Counted from the stretch's first letter, positions 1 through 6,714 are shown. The stretch: DNA of 6,809 nt from Gammaproteobacteria bacterium (GCA_002719135.1 PBGU01000017.1:1-6809); one strand, 5' to 3'. Program-made: numbers and translations. Notes: generated from the letters alone by a model not told the origin.

Positions 1-752
1 ATATCGCCTGTCGATTGGGCGAATCCACGATCGTCGTACCGAAGCACACCAACGCCATTGCGCGCGAGATAATCTGCCAACACCCAGAACGGTCTGTGAC
101 CCATGATTGTCTCGTCGCGATCTTGTGCACCGGATCCAGTAACCAAGATAACAACTGGAAAATCTTCTGATTCCGGCAAGGTCAGCGTACCAGCCAAGGT
201 AACGCCACGCGCCCCGCCAGGAAAACGCATGTCTTCGATACGATACGGGAATGGCGATTTTGGATTTTGCTCCCGAGCACGAACCGAGGGTTTGTCGACT
301 CGGGCAAGATCAAGTTCGAACTCCACCGACTGAGACCACCGGCCTTGGATCAGCGAGCCGTCACTATTTAATGTCCCTGCATAGCCAGCATTGATCGAAT
401 CAACGTTGAATACCAGTCGTTCACCGTCAAAAGAAACGGTGTCAGCAGCTATCCCATAGGCACTCTGATCGGGGCTGTCAAACCTCGCGATGAGTCGGCC
501 ATCTTCATCAGCGACACGGACAACGATTCGAAGATTCGCTTGCGATAGTGTGCCCTCCCAAATCCCTATAATCCGATCCATGTCGATGGATTCAACTGTC
601 CCGGTTTCGGGAAAATCGGCACTCGGCCCGCAGCCAATCAGAGGAAAAAGGACTAACGCGCCGTACCAGCTCAATCTCTTCGTCCAACCGCGTGGTCGTC
701 TCGAACGTGCGCTAAAAAACGATCTAGCGGATTCCTTCAAGCAAGCTTTCAT
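1..752 (-). CDS. Alpha/beta hydrolase, putative lipoprotein (partial, C-terminus beyond window edge)
   Basis: This reading frame is open from an ATG at 752 to the window edge, so only the first ~250 residues are seen. A hydrophobic stretch (residues 29-40) ends in the lipobox-like L-I-G-C, with Cys41 as the possible lipidated residue. A beta-rich N-terminal domain follows (about 55-180), with features such as WEGTL, DSPDQSAYGI and GRWSQ that are typical of the domain preceding serine-hydrolase cores in this family. The hydrolase core begins near residue 195: GSGAQDRDE (206-214), then IMGHRPFWVLADYLARNG and RYDDRG (238-243), which are family hallmarks around the oxyanion-hole region. The GxSxG nucleophile, the acid and the His would lie outside the window. 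Substrate is unknown; an esterase or peptidase-like activity in the periplasm is inferred. The start is uncertain: ATG 752 has no clear Shine-Dalgarno, overlaps ribE by 29 nt and gives a long Arg-rich n-region. TTG at 674 would give a minimal signal peptide. Confidence 0.82.
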   Translation of the reverse strand, partial: MKACLKESARSFFSARSRRPRGWTKRLSWYGALVLFPLIGCGPSADFPETGTVESIDMDRIIGIWEGTLSQANLRIVVRVADEDGRLIARFDSPDQSAYGIAADTVSFDGERLVFNVDSINAGYAGTLNSDGSLIQGRWSQSVEFELDLARVDKPSVRAREQNPKSPFPYRIEDMRFPGGARGVTLAGTLTLPESEDFPVVILVTGSGAQDRDETIMGHRPFWVLADYLARNGVGVLRYDDRGFAQSTGD

Positions 753-1353
753 CTTTGAGGACTTCGCGAACAGTGTCGACAATCGCCTGAGTCTGGGAAT
801 CCACTTCAAGGTTGATCCGATCCCCTACTTCGAGTCGACCAAACGTGGTTCTCGCAAGGGTCTCGGGTATTAAGCTGACCGAAATCGTCGCCGCCGAACG
901 ATCAATCTCGGCGATGGTTAGGCTGGCCCCATCGAGAGCAACGAAACCCTTAAGCATGAGATACGCCATCCACTCCCGCTGGATCGCCATGGTTACCAAC
1001 CGGTGCCCGTCGTCAGATTTTATTTGCGTTACGACAGCCACGCCGGCGACATGGCCCGAAAGAATGTGGCCACCGACTTCGTCACCAACTCGAAAAGAAC
1101 GCTCAACATTGACGTTGGTGCCCGCAGCAAGCTCTCCCAAATTCGACAGTTCGATAGTTTCCTTGACGAGATCAAAACCAACCAACGATCCGTCGATTTC
1201 AGCCGCTGTGACACACGCGCCATTTACTGCAACAGACGCACCAAGGTCGAGACCTCTAGCAAGCCCATCTAACTGGAGAGTAATGCGCGTAACGCCGGCG
1301 AGTGGTTCGCAAGAAACCACAGGGCATACGCCTTGAACAATACCGGTAAACAC
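724..1353 (-). CDS. ribE: Riboflavin synthase (alpha chain)
   Basis: The product converts two molecules of 6,7-dimethyl-8-ribityllumazine to riboflavin and 5-amino-6-ribitylamino-uracil, the last step of riboflavin synthesis, in the cytoplasm. The 209-residue protein has the family's internal duplication: N-barrel about 1-95 and C-barrel about 96-190. The duplicated motifs are visible as GASVAVNGACVTAAEI (38-53) and GFVALDGASLTIAEI (136-150). Family features include MFTGIVQG at the N-terminus, FDLVKET (60-66), NVERS, GGHILSGH (94-101), LIPETLARTT (161-170), and DSQTQAIVDTV near the end. Phe2, Cys47, His101 and Ser144 align with residues noted in E. coli RibC/RibE (Phe2, Cys48, His102, Ser146). 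I chose the GTG at 1353 because it gives the canonical MFTGIV start and has GGACGG just upstream. A GTG at 1368 would add five atypical residues and lacks a Shine-Dalgarno. No other rib genes are adjacent, so this is a solitary ribE as in E. coli. It lies 56 nt after the TPR gene. Confidence 0.96.
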   Translation of the reverse strand: MFTGIVQGVCPVVSCEPLAGVTRITLQLDGLARGLDLGASVAVNGACVTAAEIDGSLVGFDLVKETIELSNLGELAAGTNVNVERSFRVGDEVGGHILSGHVAGVAVVTQIKSDDGHRLVTMAIQREWMAYLMLKGFVALDGASLTIAEIDRSAATISVSLIPETLARTTFGRLEVGDRINLEVDSQTQAIVDTVREVLKDESLLEGIR

Positions 1354-1409
1354 ACCGTGCCCGTCCACTGATTGGGGATGATTAAGCTACGCGGGTAAGG
1401 CGTAACGAA

Positions 1410-2777
1410 TCAACCCACAAAATCAGCCTCGGCTTTCGCCAACTGGTCACGTCGAATGCGGTCTCGGTCGATGTAGGTGATCCACTGATTACAGATTCGT
1501 TCGACGGATTCATTCTTATCGGCTCGTGCGTGCCTGCGGGCAGTCACAAAAGTTTTTCGCGCCTGCGTCAATCGATCCCGATTAAACAAGCACATGCCCA
1601 GTACGATTTCCGTGTTGTACTCGCGATCAACCCCTTTCTCGAGCGCATTATCGGCGGCATCCGTACACTTTTTATACTGATCCTTTTCCAGATAAAGTTG
1701 CGACAACCTCGAGAAAATCTCACCGTCGTCTGACAACGTTCCAGCTTCTTCCAGGACAGGAATCGCATCGTCAACGTCTTGCGCAATCTGGTAAGCCTGA
1801 CCCAGGCTCTGCAAATTCTTTGCCGTCGATTCAACCAGCTCGTCGTCAAACCCTTCCTGGATCCACTTCGCAGCCCGGTAGGGAACTTCTTCTTGCATCA
1901 AGAGGCCACCGTAATTGAGAACGTCCCGTTCGCGATCGAGAAACCCGCCCGCGTGAGCGACCTCCATCGCCAAGGTTTGCTCGCGTTCATAGCCTTCTTG
2001 TCCGTATACCCCCGCCAATTGAACCCAATAGTCGCGTTTTGGATAGTCGCGGACCAGCACCTGCAAAATGTCAAGCACGCGGTCCCAGTTGTCCTGTTCG
2101 AAATAGAGAAACCGAAGGAGCTGCCACCAGTTTTCCTTTATGGGCACCATATCGCGCGCTTCGGCCATAGCGATCGCAATCTCAATCTGCTCGGTTGCAC
2201 CTGGGTAGTCCTTCATGGCGTAGTAGACCTGTCCCATGAAGTACCTGGGATTGGGACCCGGGTCGTCACCAAAATCTTCTTTCTTCCGGAGCCAAAGATC
2301 CATCATGTCGAGGGATCGCTGATATTTCTCCTCAACAAAATAGAGCTGGGCTAGCGAATACATGGTTCCATGCTCAAGCCCTTCGGTGATGTCGTCCCCT
2401 TGCTCCAATACTTTCTCGTAATAGCGAATGGTTCTCAGGTTGTCCTCTTTCGAGAACATGATGAACGCGAACATTGAGTAGACCTGGCCCATTTCGTTGC
2501 CGTTATAGCGACGGCTACGCTTTTCCATTTCGATTAGGACTTCCAACGCGGCGTCGTATTCTTTGAGATCCATCAGTTCCTGCGCCTGGGCAAGCCTCCG
2601 GAACGTCATTTCGGAAATGTTTGGAACACGACGCGCTTTTCTTCGCTTCCTTTCTTCCGCCGCAAACGCTACCGAGTCCAAGGCCGGGGACAATTCGAAG
2701 CCCGTAACTTGACGTACGGCTTGCCCGCCGAATTCGAACAGGAGAGCTACGACGAGAAAGGCCAATAGTTTCTTCAC
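1410..2777 (-). CDS. Exported TPR protein associated with a TonB2-type system
   Basis: This 455-residue protein is the kind often annotated as a TPR protein and putative component of the TonB system, encoded just after tonB in TonB2-type clusters. It has an N-terminal hydrophobic stretch (residues 4-16) and a possible signal peptidase I site at A-F-A/A-E (about 39/40), followed by a basic patch, EERKRRKARR. The rest looks all-helical with TPR-like helix pairs: about 58-86 (LAQAQELMDLKEYDAALEVL), 97-125, 137-165, 177-205, 217-244, 248-275, 320-345, 353-380 and 387-414. It probably acts as a periplasmic scaffold; the exact partner is unknown. The gap between hydrophobic core and predicted cleavage site is unusually long, so an uncleaved membrane anchor is an alternative. 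The start is a GTG with a perfect AGGAGG 5 nt upstream. That Shine-Dalgarno overlaps the tonB stop codon, suggesting coupled translation. TPR-family assignment is firm; the TonB role is inferred from context and family knowledge. Confidence 0.88.
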   Translation of the reverse strand: MKKLLAFLVVALLFEFGGQAVRQVTGFELSPALDSVAFAAEERKRRKARRVPNISEMTFRRLAQAQELMDLKEYDAALEVLIEMEKRSRRYNGNEMGQVYSMFAFIMFSKEDNLRTIRYYEKVLEQGDDITEGLEHGTMYSLAQLYFVEEKYQRSLDMMDLWLRKKEDFGDDPGPNPRYFMGQVYYAMKDYPGATEQIEIAIAMAEARDMVPIKENWWQLLRFLYFEQDNWDRVLDILQVLVRDYPKRDYWVQLAGVYGQEGYEREQTLAMEVAHAGGFLDRERDVLNYGGLLMQEEVPYRAAKWIQEGFDDELVESTAKNLQSLGQAYQIAQDVDDAIPVLEEAGTLSDDGEIFSRLSQLYLEKDQYKKCTDAADNALEKGVDREYNTEIVLGMCLFNRDRLTQARKTFVTARRHARADKNESVERICNQWITYIDRDRIRRDQLAKAEADFVG

Positions 2778-2782
2778 AGGTC

Positions 2783-2788
2783 CCTCCT
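2783..2788 (-). promoter_or_regulatory. Shine-Dalgarno AGGAGG of the TPR gene, overlapping the tonB stop
   Basis: A perfect AGGAGG lies 5 nt before the GTG at 2777. Its first two bases belong to the tonB TAG stop codon (2789-2787). This fixes the GTG as the TPR start and places both genes on one transcript. Confidence 0.85.
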
Positions 2789-3389
2789 AGGCGTCCGTTA
2801 ACTCAAACGTAATTCGATTCCGAACGCCGCTGACCTCAATGGGCTCACCATTGACGACCTTCGGTTTGTATTTGAACTTGAGAGACGCATTCAGTGCCGC
2901 ACGATCGAAGATACCGGGCGGTTTCGCCTCAAGGACTTTTGGATCGCGAACGGCACCTGTTTTAGTCACGGTGAACTCCAGTAACACGTATCCCTCAATC
3001 CCTCGTGCCGCTGCGCGTCGTGGATACATTGGCGCGACCTTGACGATTGGCAAATATTCGCCGTCTGACGAAAATCCACCCGTTCCTTGAAGATCGATAT
3101 TCACGTCCACCTGCACTATGCCTATTTCGACGCCTTGCGAGGTCGTCGCATCGAACGTCGGCTTCGGCATATTTGGCGGTGGCTCGTCCGGTGGCGGTGG
3201 TGGCTTGGGCTTACGTTGTTTGACAATAAGCTCTTCATCCTCTTGCAATCGAACAAAGTCGAGAATTCTTCCGCCTTTGGCCTCGTTCAATCCACTTTCA
3301 TCGGTACTGATAACTGCCTGCATGATGAAAAGCAGGACGACGGTGACGATCGCGCCCACGAAAATGCTGGCAGAGTATCGTTTAAGCAC
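2787..3389 (-). CDS. tonB: TonB family energy transducer (short TonB2 type)
   Basis: TonB carries the energy of the inner-membrane proton gradient, harvested by ExbB-ExbD, to TonB-dependent outer-membrane receptors. The 200-residue protein has a short cytoplasmic N-terminus, one transmembrane anchor (about 8-29), a linker, and a very short proline-rich segment (about 61-76, including PKPPPPPDEPPP). The C-terminal TonB fold (about 112-198) shows VAPMYPRRAAARGIEGYV, the FTVTKTGAV strand, the PPGIFDRAALNASLKFKYKP region and the closing NRITFEL. The YP motif is at 122-123. It is shorter than E. coli TonB (239 aa), whose proline-rich region is far longer, but matches the short TonB2 type. The anchor lacks the His found at position 20 of E. 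coli TonB. The start is GTG, with GAGGG 7 nt upstream overlapping the exbD stop codon. The gene sits between exbD and the TPR gene in a cluster specific to TonB2 systems. The receptor or substrate served cannot be told from this window. Confidence 0.94.
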   Translation of the reverse strand: MLKRYSASIFVGAIVTVVLLFIMQAVISTDESGLNEAKGGRILDFVRLQEDEELIVKQRKPKPPPPPDEPPPNMPKPTFDATTSQGVEIGIVQVDVNIDLQGTGGFSSDGEYLPIVKVAPMYPRRAAARGIEGYVLLEFTVTKTGAVRDPKVLEAKPPGIFDRAALNASLKFKYKPKVVNGEPIEVSGVRNRITFELTDA

Positions 3390-3400
3390 AGCGGTACCCT

Positions 3401-3808
3401 CTAATCCTCAGTTGAAATCGCAACTTCCGTGACGCCCGCACCACGGGCCGCATCAAGCACGCCCTTCAACCGTTCGTACTTGGCCAAGCGATCCGCCTGA
3501 ATGACGATCCCACCTTTGGGGTTTTCAGCATGCAGGCGCTCGATGTGCGCACGTACGGTCTCCGGATCGACCTTATTTTTATCGATCCAGATATCCCCAT
3601 TCGGACCGATTGCCACCAGAACGCTCACAAGGGGCTTGGCTGAATCGGTTAACGCGTCGGGTCGGAGCACGTCAATACCCGCTTGCTTAATGAACGTCGC
3701 GGTAACGATAAAGAAAATGAGCATGATGAAAACCACATCCAGCATCGGTGTCAGATTGATGTCTGAATCATCCGAGGACGCTGAAAATCGATTCATCCGA
3801 CGCGCCAT
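3401..3808 (-). CDS. exbD: ExbD/TolR family biopolymer transport protein
   Basis: ExbD is the single-span partner of ExbB in the proton-driven motor that energises TonB. The 135-residue protein has a short cytoplasmic N-terminus, then DINLTPMLDVVFIMLIFF (16-33), containing the membrane-embedded aspartate (Asp24) equivalent to Asp25 of E. coli ExbD, which is needed for proton use. The transmembrane helix spans about 22-43. A periplasmic domain follows (about 45-135) with the usual WIDKNKV, GIVIQADRLAKYERLKGVLD and GAGVTEVAIST elements. Length is normal for the family. The ATG shares one base with the exbB stop (TGATG), and GGGAG lies 9 nt upstream inside exbB, so translation is probably coupled. 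TolR is the alternative, but the neighbours tonB and ttpC favour ExbD. Confidence 0.95.
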   Translation of the reverse strand: MARRMNRFSASSDDSDINLTPMLDVVFIMLIFFIVTATFIKQAGIDVLRPDALTDSAKPLVSVLVAIGPNGDIWIDKNKVDPETVRAHIERLHAENPKGGIVIQADRLAKYERLKGVLDAARGAGVTEVAISTED

Positions 3809-4338
3809 CAGCTAGCACTCCCACTGGCTTCCAAGGTCAAGTGGTCCGCGAGGAGTTCAGTTTCTTGATCAATCTTTCGACGAACAAACGTGGAACCCAT
3901 GATGCCCGTCAAGGATGCAATCATTCCGCACATCGTCGGAATCGTTGCCTGCGATACCCCCGCGGCCATCGATCGCGCGTTTCCACCTTGACTCGCCATT
4001 GCATCGAACACCGAAATCATGCCAGTCACCGTGCCGAGCAACCCGAGCAACGGACATAGGGTTATGCAGGTGAGAATGAGCGGCAAACTGCCTCTTATCA
4101 GCTGCCTCGTTTCGGAAATAATCGACGTTCGAATTGCACGAGCAGACCAAGAAGTCCGTTCCGCGCGGTCATTCCACTTCCCGACCACGCCACCCACAAT
4201 CGCTTCGTGCTCAAAGAAAAAATACCAAATGCGCTCGAACAACAGTGTCCACATCAAAAACGTGGTCGCCGCGATGAAATAAACCACGTTCCCGCCGAGC
4301 TCGATGAACCCAACGATCGCGTAATAAATATCCGTCAC
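3808..4338 (-). CDS. exbB: ExbB/TolQ family proton channel protein (short ExbB2 type)
   Basis: With ExbD this forms the inner-membrane channel that feeds the proton motive force to TonB. The 176-residue protein has three hydrophobic segments: about 11-41, 84-112 (containing CPLLGLLGTVTGMISVF) and 124-150 (MAAGVSQATIPTMCGMIASL). Cytoplasmic parts are residues ~42-80 and the C-terminal tail. Thr103 and Thr135 align with E. coli ExbB Thr148 and Thr181. The position aligning with Glu176 is Gln130, so the usual pore acidic residue is missing. It is shorter than E. coli ExbB (244 aa) but normal for the ExbB encoded beside exbD2/tonB2. The start is GTG at 4338, 6 nt after the ttpC stop, with no recognisable Shine-Dalgarno, so translation probably depends on ribosomes finishing ttpC. 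The stop overlaps the exbD start by one base. Confidence 0.94.
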   Translation of the reverse strand: MTDIYYAIVGFIELGGNVVYFIAATTFLMWTLLFERIWYFFFEHEAIVGGVVGKWNDRAERTSWSARAIRTSIISETRQLIRGSLPLILTCITLCPLLGLLGTVTGMISVFDAMASQGGNARSMAAGVSQATIPTMCGMIASLTGIMGSTFVRRKIDQETELLADHLTLEASGSAS

Positions 4339-4344
4339 GCGCGA

Positions 4345-5808
4345 TCAGCCGAGCGACTGCCCGGATTCCTCAGCGTGCTGGGCTATCAATCCTTGTGCTT
4401 GCTCTTCCAGTACATGTGTCACGGAACGACTGCGTTGCGCCAAGATTGCATGCAATAGTGTTGTCGGTATAGCGACACACAAACCCAACACCGTCGTCAT
4501 CAACGCGATGGAAATACCGCTCGCCATAATCTTCGGATCACCTGTGCCGAAGAGCGTGATGGCCTGGAACGTTTGAATCATCCCGATCACAGTGCCAAGC
4601 AGACCCATGAGAGGAGCGACCACGGAAATCACCTGGATAATGTTGATAAATTTCGTAATCGATGGTGTTTCCTGCAGGATCGCCTCGCCAAGCTTGAGAT
4701 CGAGCGTTTCGACATCTACCCCACGATTGTCTTCGTGGACTTGCAGGACCCTTCCGAGCGGATTGTCGTCGGTAGGTGAATCAGGGTTGTCACGTTGTTG
4801 GTTGACCTTGCGTCCAACCAACGAAAGATCGACGAGACGCCAGAGTGCGAGTAACACACCGACGATCCCAACCCAGATGATGATCGCACCCATGATGCCG
4901 CCTTGACCGTTGACAAAGCCTTTTCCGATCGATCCGACTTGTTCACCTATCGTCGCCTTCTCAACCTCGAGGCTTAACAACGCGCCCCTGGTCGGGTCGA
5001 TGGCCAGAGCCACCATATCTCCGCGGTCGGCGTCAAAAAGGTCTACGGCCGTGCTCTGAAACTCGCTCGAGGGTTGCCGCGCCAAATCGACGAGGGCGCC
5101 GACATCAATGTCGTAATTCAAGTACCCGTCTTCACCAACGATATTAAACGCGCCAACACGCACCACTTGTCGTTGTTCTTTAATACCATCAAGTCGGTTG
5201 ACGGTGGTGGTGAAGCGGGAGATCTCCCCAGTCCGGTTCATCTCTTGTTGTAGCGCTTCCCACAATTCCGACATCTCTTCAATGGAAGCCAACTGGGTCG
5301 CACTACCCATCTTGGCGGCTAGTTCGCCCAGCGGTTCACCGCGACCTGGGTATTCGGCACTGACGATAGAGCCTTCGAATACACCACGCGTGTCGCCCGC
5401 AACTTGCTGCAGAACGCCAAACAGTTCGCGTAAGGAGCCGAGGCGTTTATCGAGTTGCTCCGACATGTTACCAATACGAATCTCGTTCTCTTCAAATTGG
5501 GTTTCGAGTCGTTCACTGCGAAGCTCTTCTCGCCGCTTTTCAGCTTCGGCGTCGTCCAACATCTTCTGCTGATTTGTCCTCCTGGCCAGGAAGTCTCGCT
5601 CACGCTGCACGTGCTCGCGACTTTCAACAACGCGACGTTCCTCCACGTTTTTTAGGAGGTCGCCCAGCGTGTCCGCAGGCACGACATCAAGCCCCACTTG
5701 TATTATGGCACTCTCCTCTTTCTCCGCTTCTTCCGACTGGACACCAGTCGCAACAAATCCCGCTAGCGCGATGAGCATGCCGTGCTTTATCTGATTTCGT
5801 ACGTTCAT
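4345..5808 (-). CDS. ttpC: TtpC-like MotA/TolQ/ExbB domain protein with periplasmic coiled coil
   Basis: TtpC is the extra ExbB-like component required by TonB2 systems in vibrios. This 487-residue protein has a signal peptide (about 1-25, cleavage near V-Q-S/E), then a long charged helical region likely to form a coiled coil (about 55-135), a less regular periplasmic part (about 140-300), and a first membrane span around 303-326. A cytoplasmic loop leads to the MotA/TolQ/ExbB domain: span two around 388-415 with APLMGLLGTVIGMIQTF, span three around 428-455 with MASGISIALMTTVLGLCVAI. Thr406 and Thr439 align with E. coli ExbB Thr148 and Thr181 at identical spacing; Ile434 replaces Glu176. I chose ATG 5808, 2 nt after the upstream stop, because GGAG lies 8 nt before it; a TTG at 5814 has that element only 2 nt away. 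Annotations such as 'probably associated with flagella' for this family are not supported by this context. Confidence 0.92.
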   Translation of the reverse strand: MNVRNQIKHGMLIALAGFVATGVQSEEAEKEESAIIQVGLDVVPADTLGDLLKNVEERRVVESREHVQRERDFLARRTNQQKMLDDAEAEKRREELRSERLETQFEENEIRIGNMSEQLDKRLGSLRELFGVLQQVAGDTRGVFEGSIVSAEYPGRGEPLGELAAKMGSATQLASIEEMSELWEALQQEMNRTGEISRFTTTVNRLDGIKEQRQVVRVGAFNIVGEDGYLNYDIDVGALVDLARQPSSEFQSTAVDLFDADRGDMVALAIDPTRGALLSLEVEKATIGEQVGSIGKGFVNGQGGIMGAIIIWVGIVGVLLALWRLVDLSLVGRKVNQQRDNPDSPTDDNPLGRVLQVHEDNRGVDVETLDLKLGEAILQETPSITKFINIIQVISVVAPLMGLLGTVIGMIQTFQAITLFGTGDPKIMASGISIALMTTVLGLCVAIPTTLLHAILAQRSRSVTHVLEEQAQGLIAQHAEESGQSLG

Positions 5809-5810
5809 GC

Positions 5811-6587
5811 TCAAGACTCCGGTGCTATAACGGGCACGGCGAACAAGCCACCCGTGAGTTGTTTACGAGCCATTTTGATACCTCGGCTCACAGAGGTTGC
5901 ATAGTCGGATTCGTCGATCTCTTCGTATCGTCTTGCTTGCTTATTCCACCACCCGGTCATTTCCCGGTCTTTGGACTGCCAAACGAGCGCGACCCGCCCG
6001 ACTTTCAACAAATCAACAATAATGTCTGAGCCGTTCAGCGAAATGGTGTCACTGTATGCTTCGAGCGTCCGACCGTACTCGTTCTCAATCTGATACGCGC
6101 CCAGGACCTGACTGAATTTCTCGGAGACCGCCACGTCAGCACGATCCATAATTGTCCTCAACCGCTCGACACGCTCTCGACGTTCGTCATTGCGGAAAGG
6201 CATATCCAATTCAACAAATTGATCAAGTGTCTCGATCATGCTCAGCATGAGCGGCATGACCTGTCGCTCGACTTCGGTGACTCTATCAATCGAGGCAGCC
6301 AACTCCCGCATCTCGCGTTCTTGGACTGCGATTTGTCGCTCGAGCTGTCGGTTGTAGACCTGCAGGCCTTCAATTTCCTTTAAGACCACCTTGTAGTCGG
6401 CGTAGAGCTCTCGCGTTTGTTCGGTGGTGGCATCGATTTTGACTTGGGATAGTTTCGCCTGCGCGTTAACCTGCTCTGCCACCTTGAAGATATCGTTGAT
6501 AACGGTCGCGCCGACACTCGTCGAGAGCACGGCAAGTGACAGTGCAATCAGCGACGTCGACAACCTTGATACTTGGACGTTTTTCAT
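5811..6587 (-). CDS. DUF3450 periplasmic coiled-coil protein of the TonB2 cluster
   Basis: DUF3450 proteins are encoded at the head of TonB2/ttpC clusters; their biochemical role is not established. This 258-residue protein has a signal peptide (about 1-27, cleavage near S-V-G-A/T-V), a long heptad-like helical region (about 33-112, with EIEGLQVYNRQLERQIAVQE), and the family's conserved block: MPFRNDERRERVERLRTIMD (129-148), VSEKFSQVLGAYQIENEYGR (154-173) and TLEAY. A C-terminal part contains GRVALVWQSKDREMTGWW (197-214) and RGIKMARKQ. It should lie in the periplasm, perhaps pairing with the coiled coil of TtpC (inference). I chose ATG 6587 because it begins the signal peptide and has AGGAAG 4 nt upstream; an upstream start at 6626 would add 13 residues unlike a signal peptide. 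It is the first gene of the apparent operon, with a 2-nt gap to ttpC. Confidence 0.92.
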   Translation of the reverse strand: MKNVQVSRLSTSLIALSLAVLSTSVGATVINDIFKVAEQVNAQAKLSQVKIDATTEQTRELYADYKVVLKEIEGLQVYNRQLERQIAVQEREMRELAASIDRVTEVERQVMPLMLSMIETLDQFVELDMPFRNDERRERVERLRTIMDRADVAVSEKFSQVLGAYQIENEYGRTLEAYSDTISLNGSDIIVDLLKVGRVALVWQSKDREMTGWWNKQARRYEEIDESDYATSVSRGIKMARKQLTGGLFAVPVIAPES

Positions 6588-6591
6588 TCGA

Positions 6592-6597
6592 CTTCCT
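6592..6597 (-). promoter_or_regulatory. Shine-Dalgarno AGGAAG of the DUF3450 gene
   Basis: AGGAAG stands 4 nt before the ATG at 6587. It decides in favour of that start over the in-frame codon at 6626, which has no comparable element and would put non-signal residues in front of the export signal. Confidence 0.7.
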
Positions 6598-6605
6598 AAG
6601 GAAAC

Positions 6606-6624
6606 AAAAAGTTCAACCTCGAAC
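6606..6624 (-). terminator. Possible attenuator-like hairpin just before the first gene
   Basis: On the minus strand GTTCG and TGAAC can pair (four Watson-Crick pairs plus one G-U) around a 4-nt loop, followed directly by TTTTT (6610-6606). It sits 18 nt before the DUF3450 ATG. A stem this short is weak; the position after the candidate promoter is the only reason to record it. Confidence 0.2.
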
Positions 6625-6697
6625 ACCGCAACCTAATATCAAGTTCGCAGTGCCCGATAAACATACGCCGTGTTCAGCGTTCCGCGAGAGACGATAC

Positions 6698-6714
6698 AAA
6701 AAGCCGCCGCTTTT
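6698..6714 (-). terminator. Weak hairpin with T-run in the leader
   Basis: On the minus strand AAAAGC and GCTTTT form a 6-bp stem around a GGCG loop, running into TTTTT. It could end a gene lying beyond the window or act within the leader. The stem holds only two G-C pairs, so it may not be functional. Confidence 0.25.

Noticed and set aside
490..1336. Long open frames on the plus strand opposite ribE and the hydrolase
   Set aside because: The minus-strand frames here encode clear RibE and hydrolase motifs; the plus-strand translations resemble no family and are Ser/Arg-rich antisense shadows.
1388..1404. Inverted repeat TACGC/GCGTA between the TPR gene and ribE
   Set aside because: Only 5 bp of stem with a 7-nt loop and no T-run, so not a credible terminator.
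1354..1409. FMN riboswitch before ribE
   Set aside because: The gap is 56 nt, too short for the conserved FMN aptamer, and none of its motifs are visible.
3401..4338. TolQ-TolR pair
   Set aside because: No tolA, tolB or pal nearby; the adjacent tonB and ttpC genes and the short ExbB form point to the TonB2 type.
4345..5808. Flagellar stator MotA
   Set aside because: The channel domain is of the ExbB/TolQ kind, the N-terminus is a signal peptide with coiled coil, and there is no MotB or flagellar neighbour.
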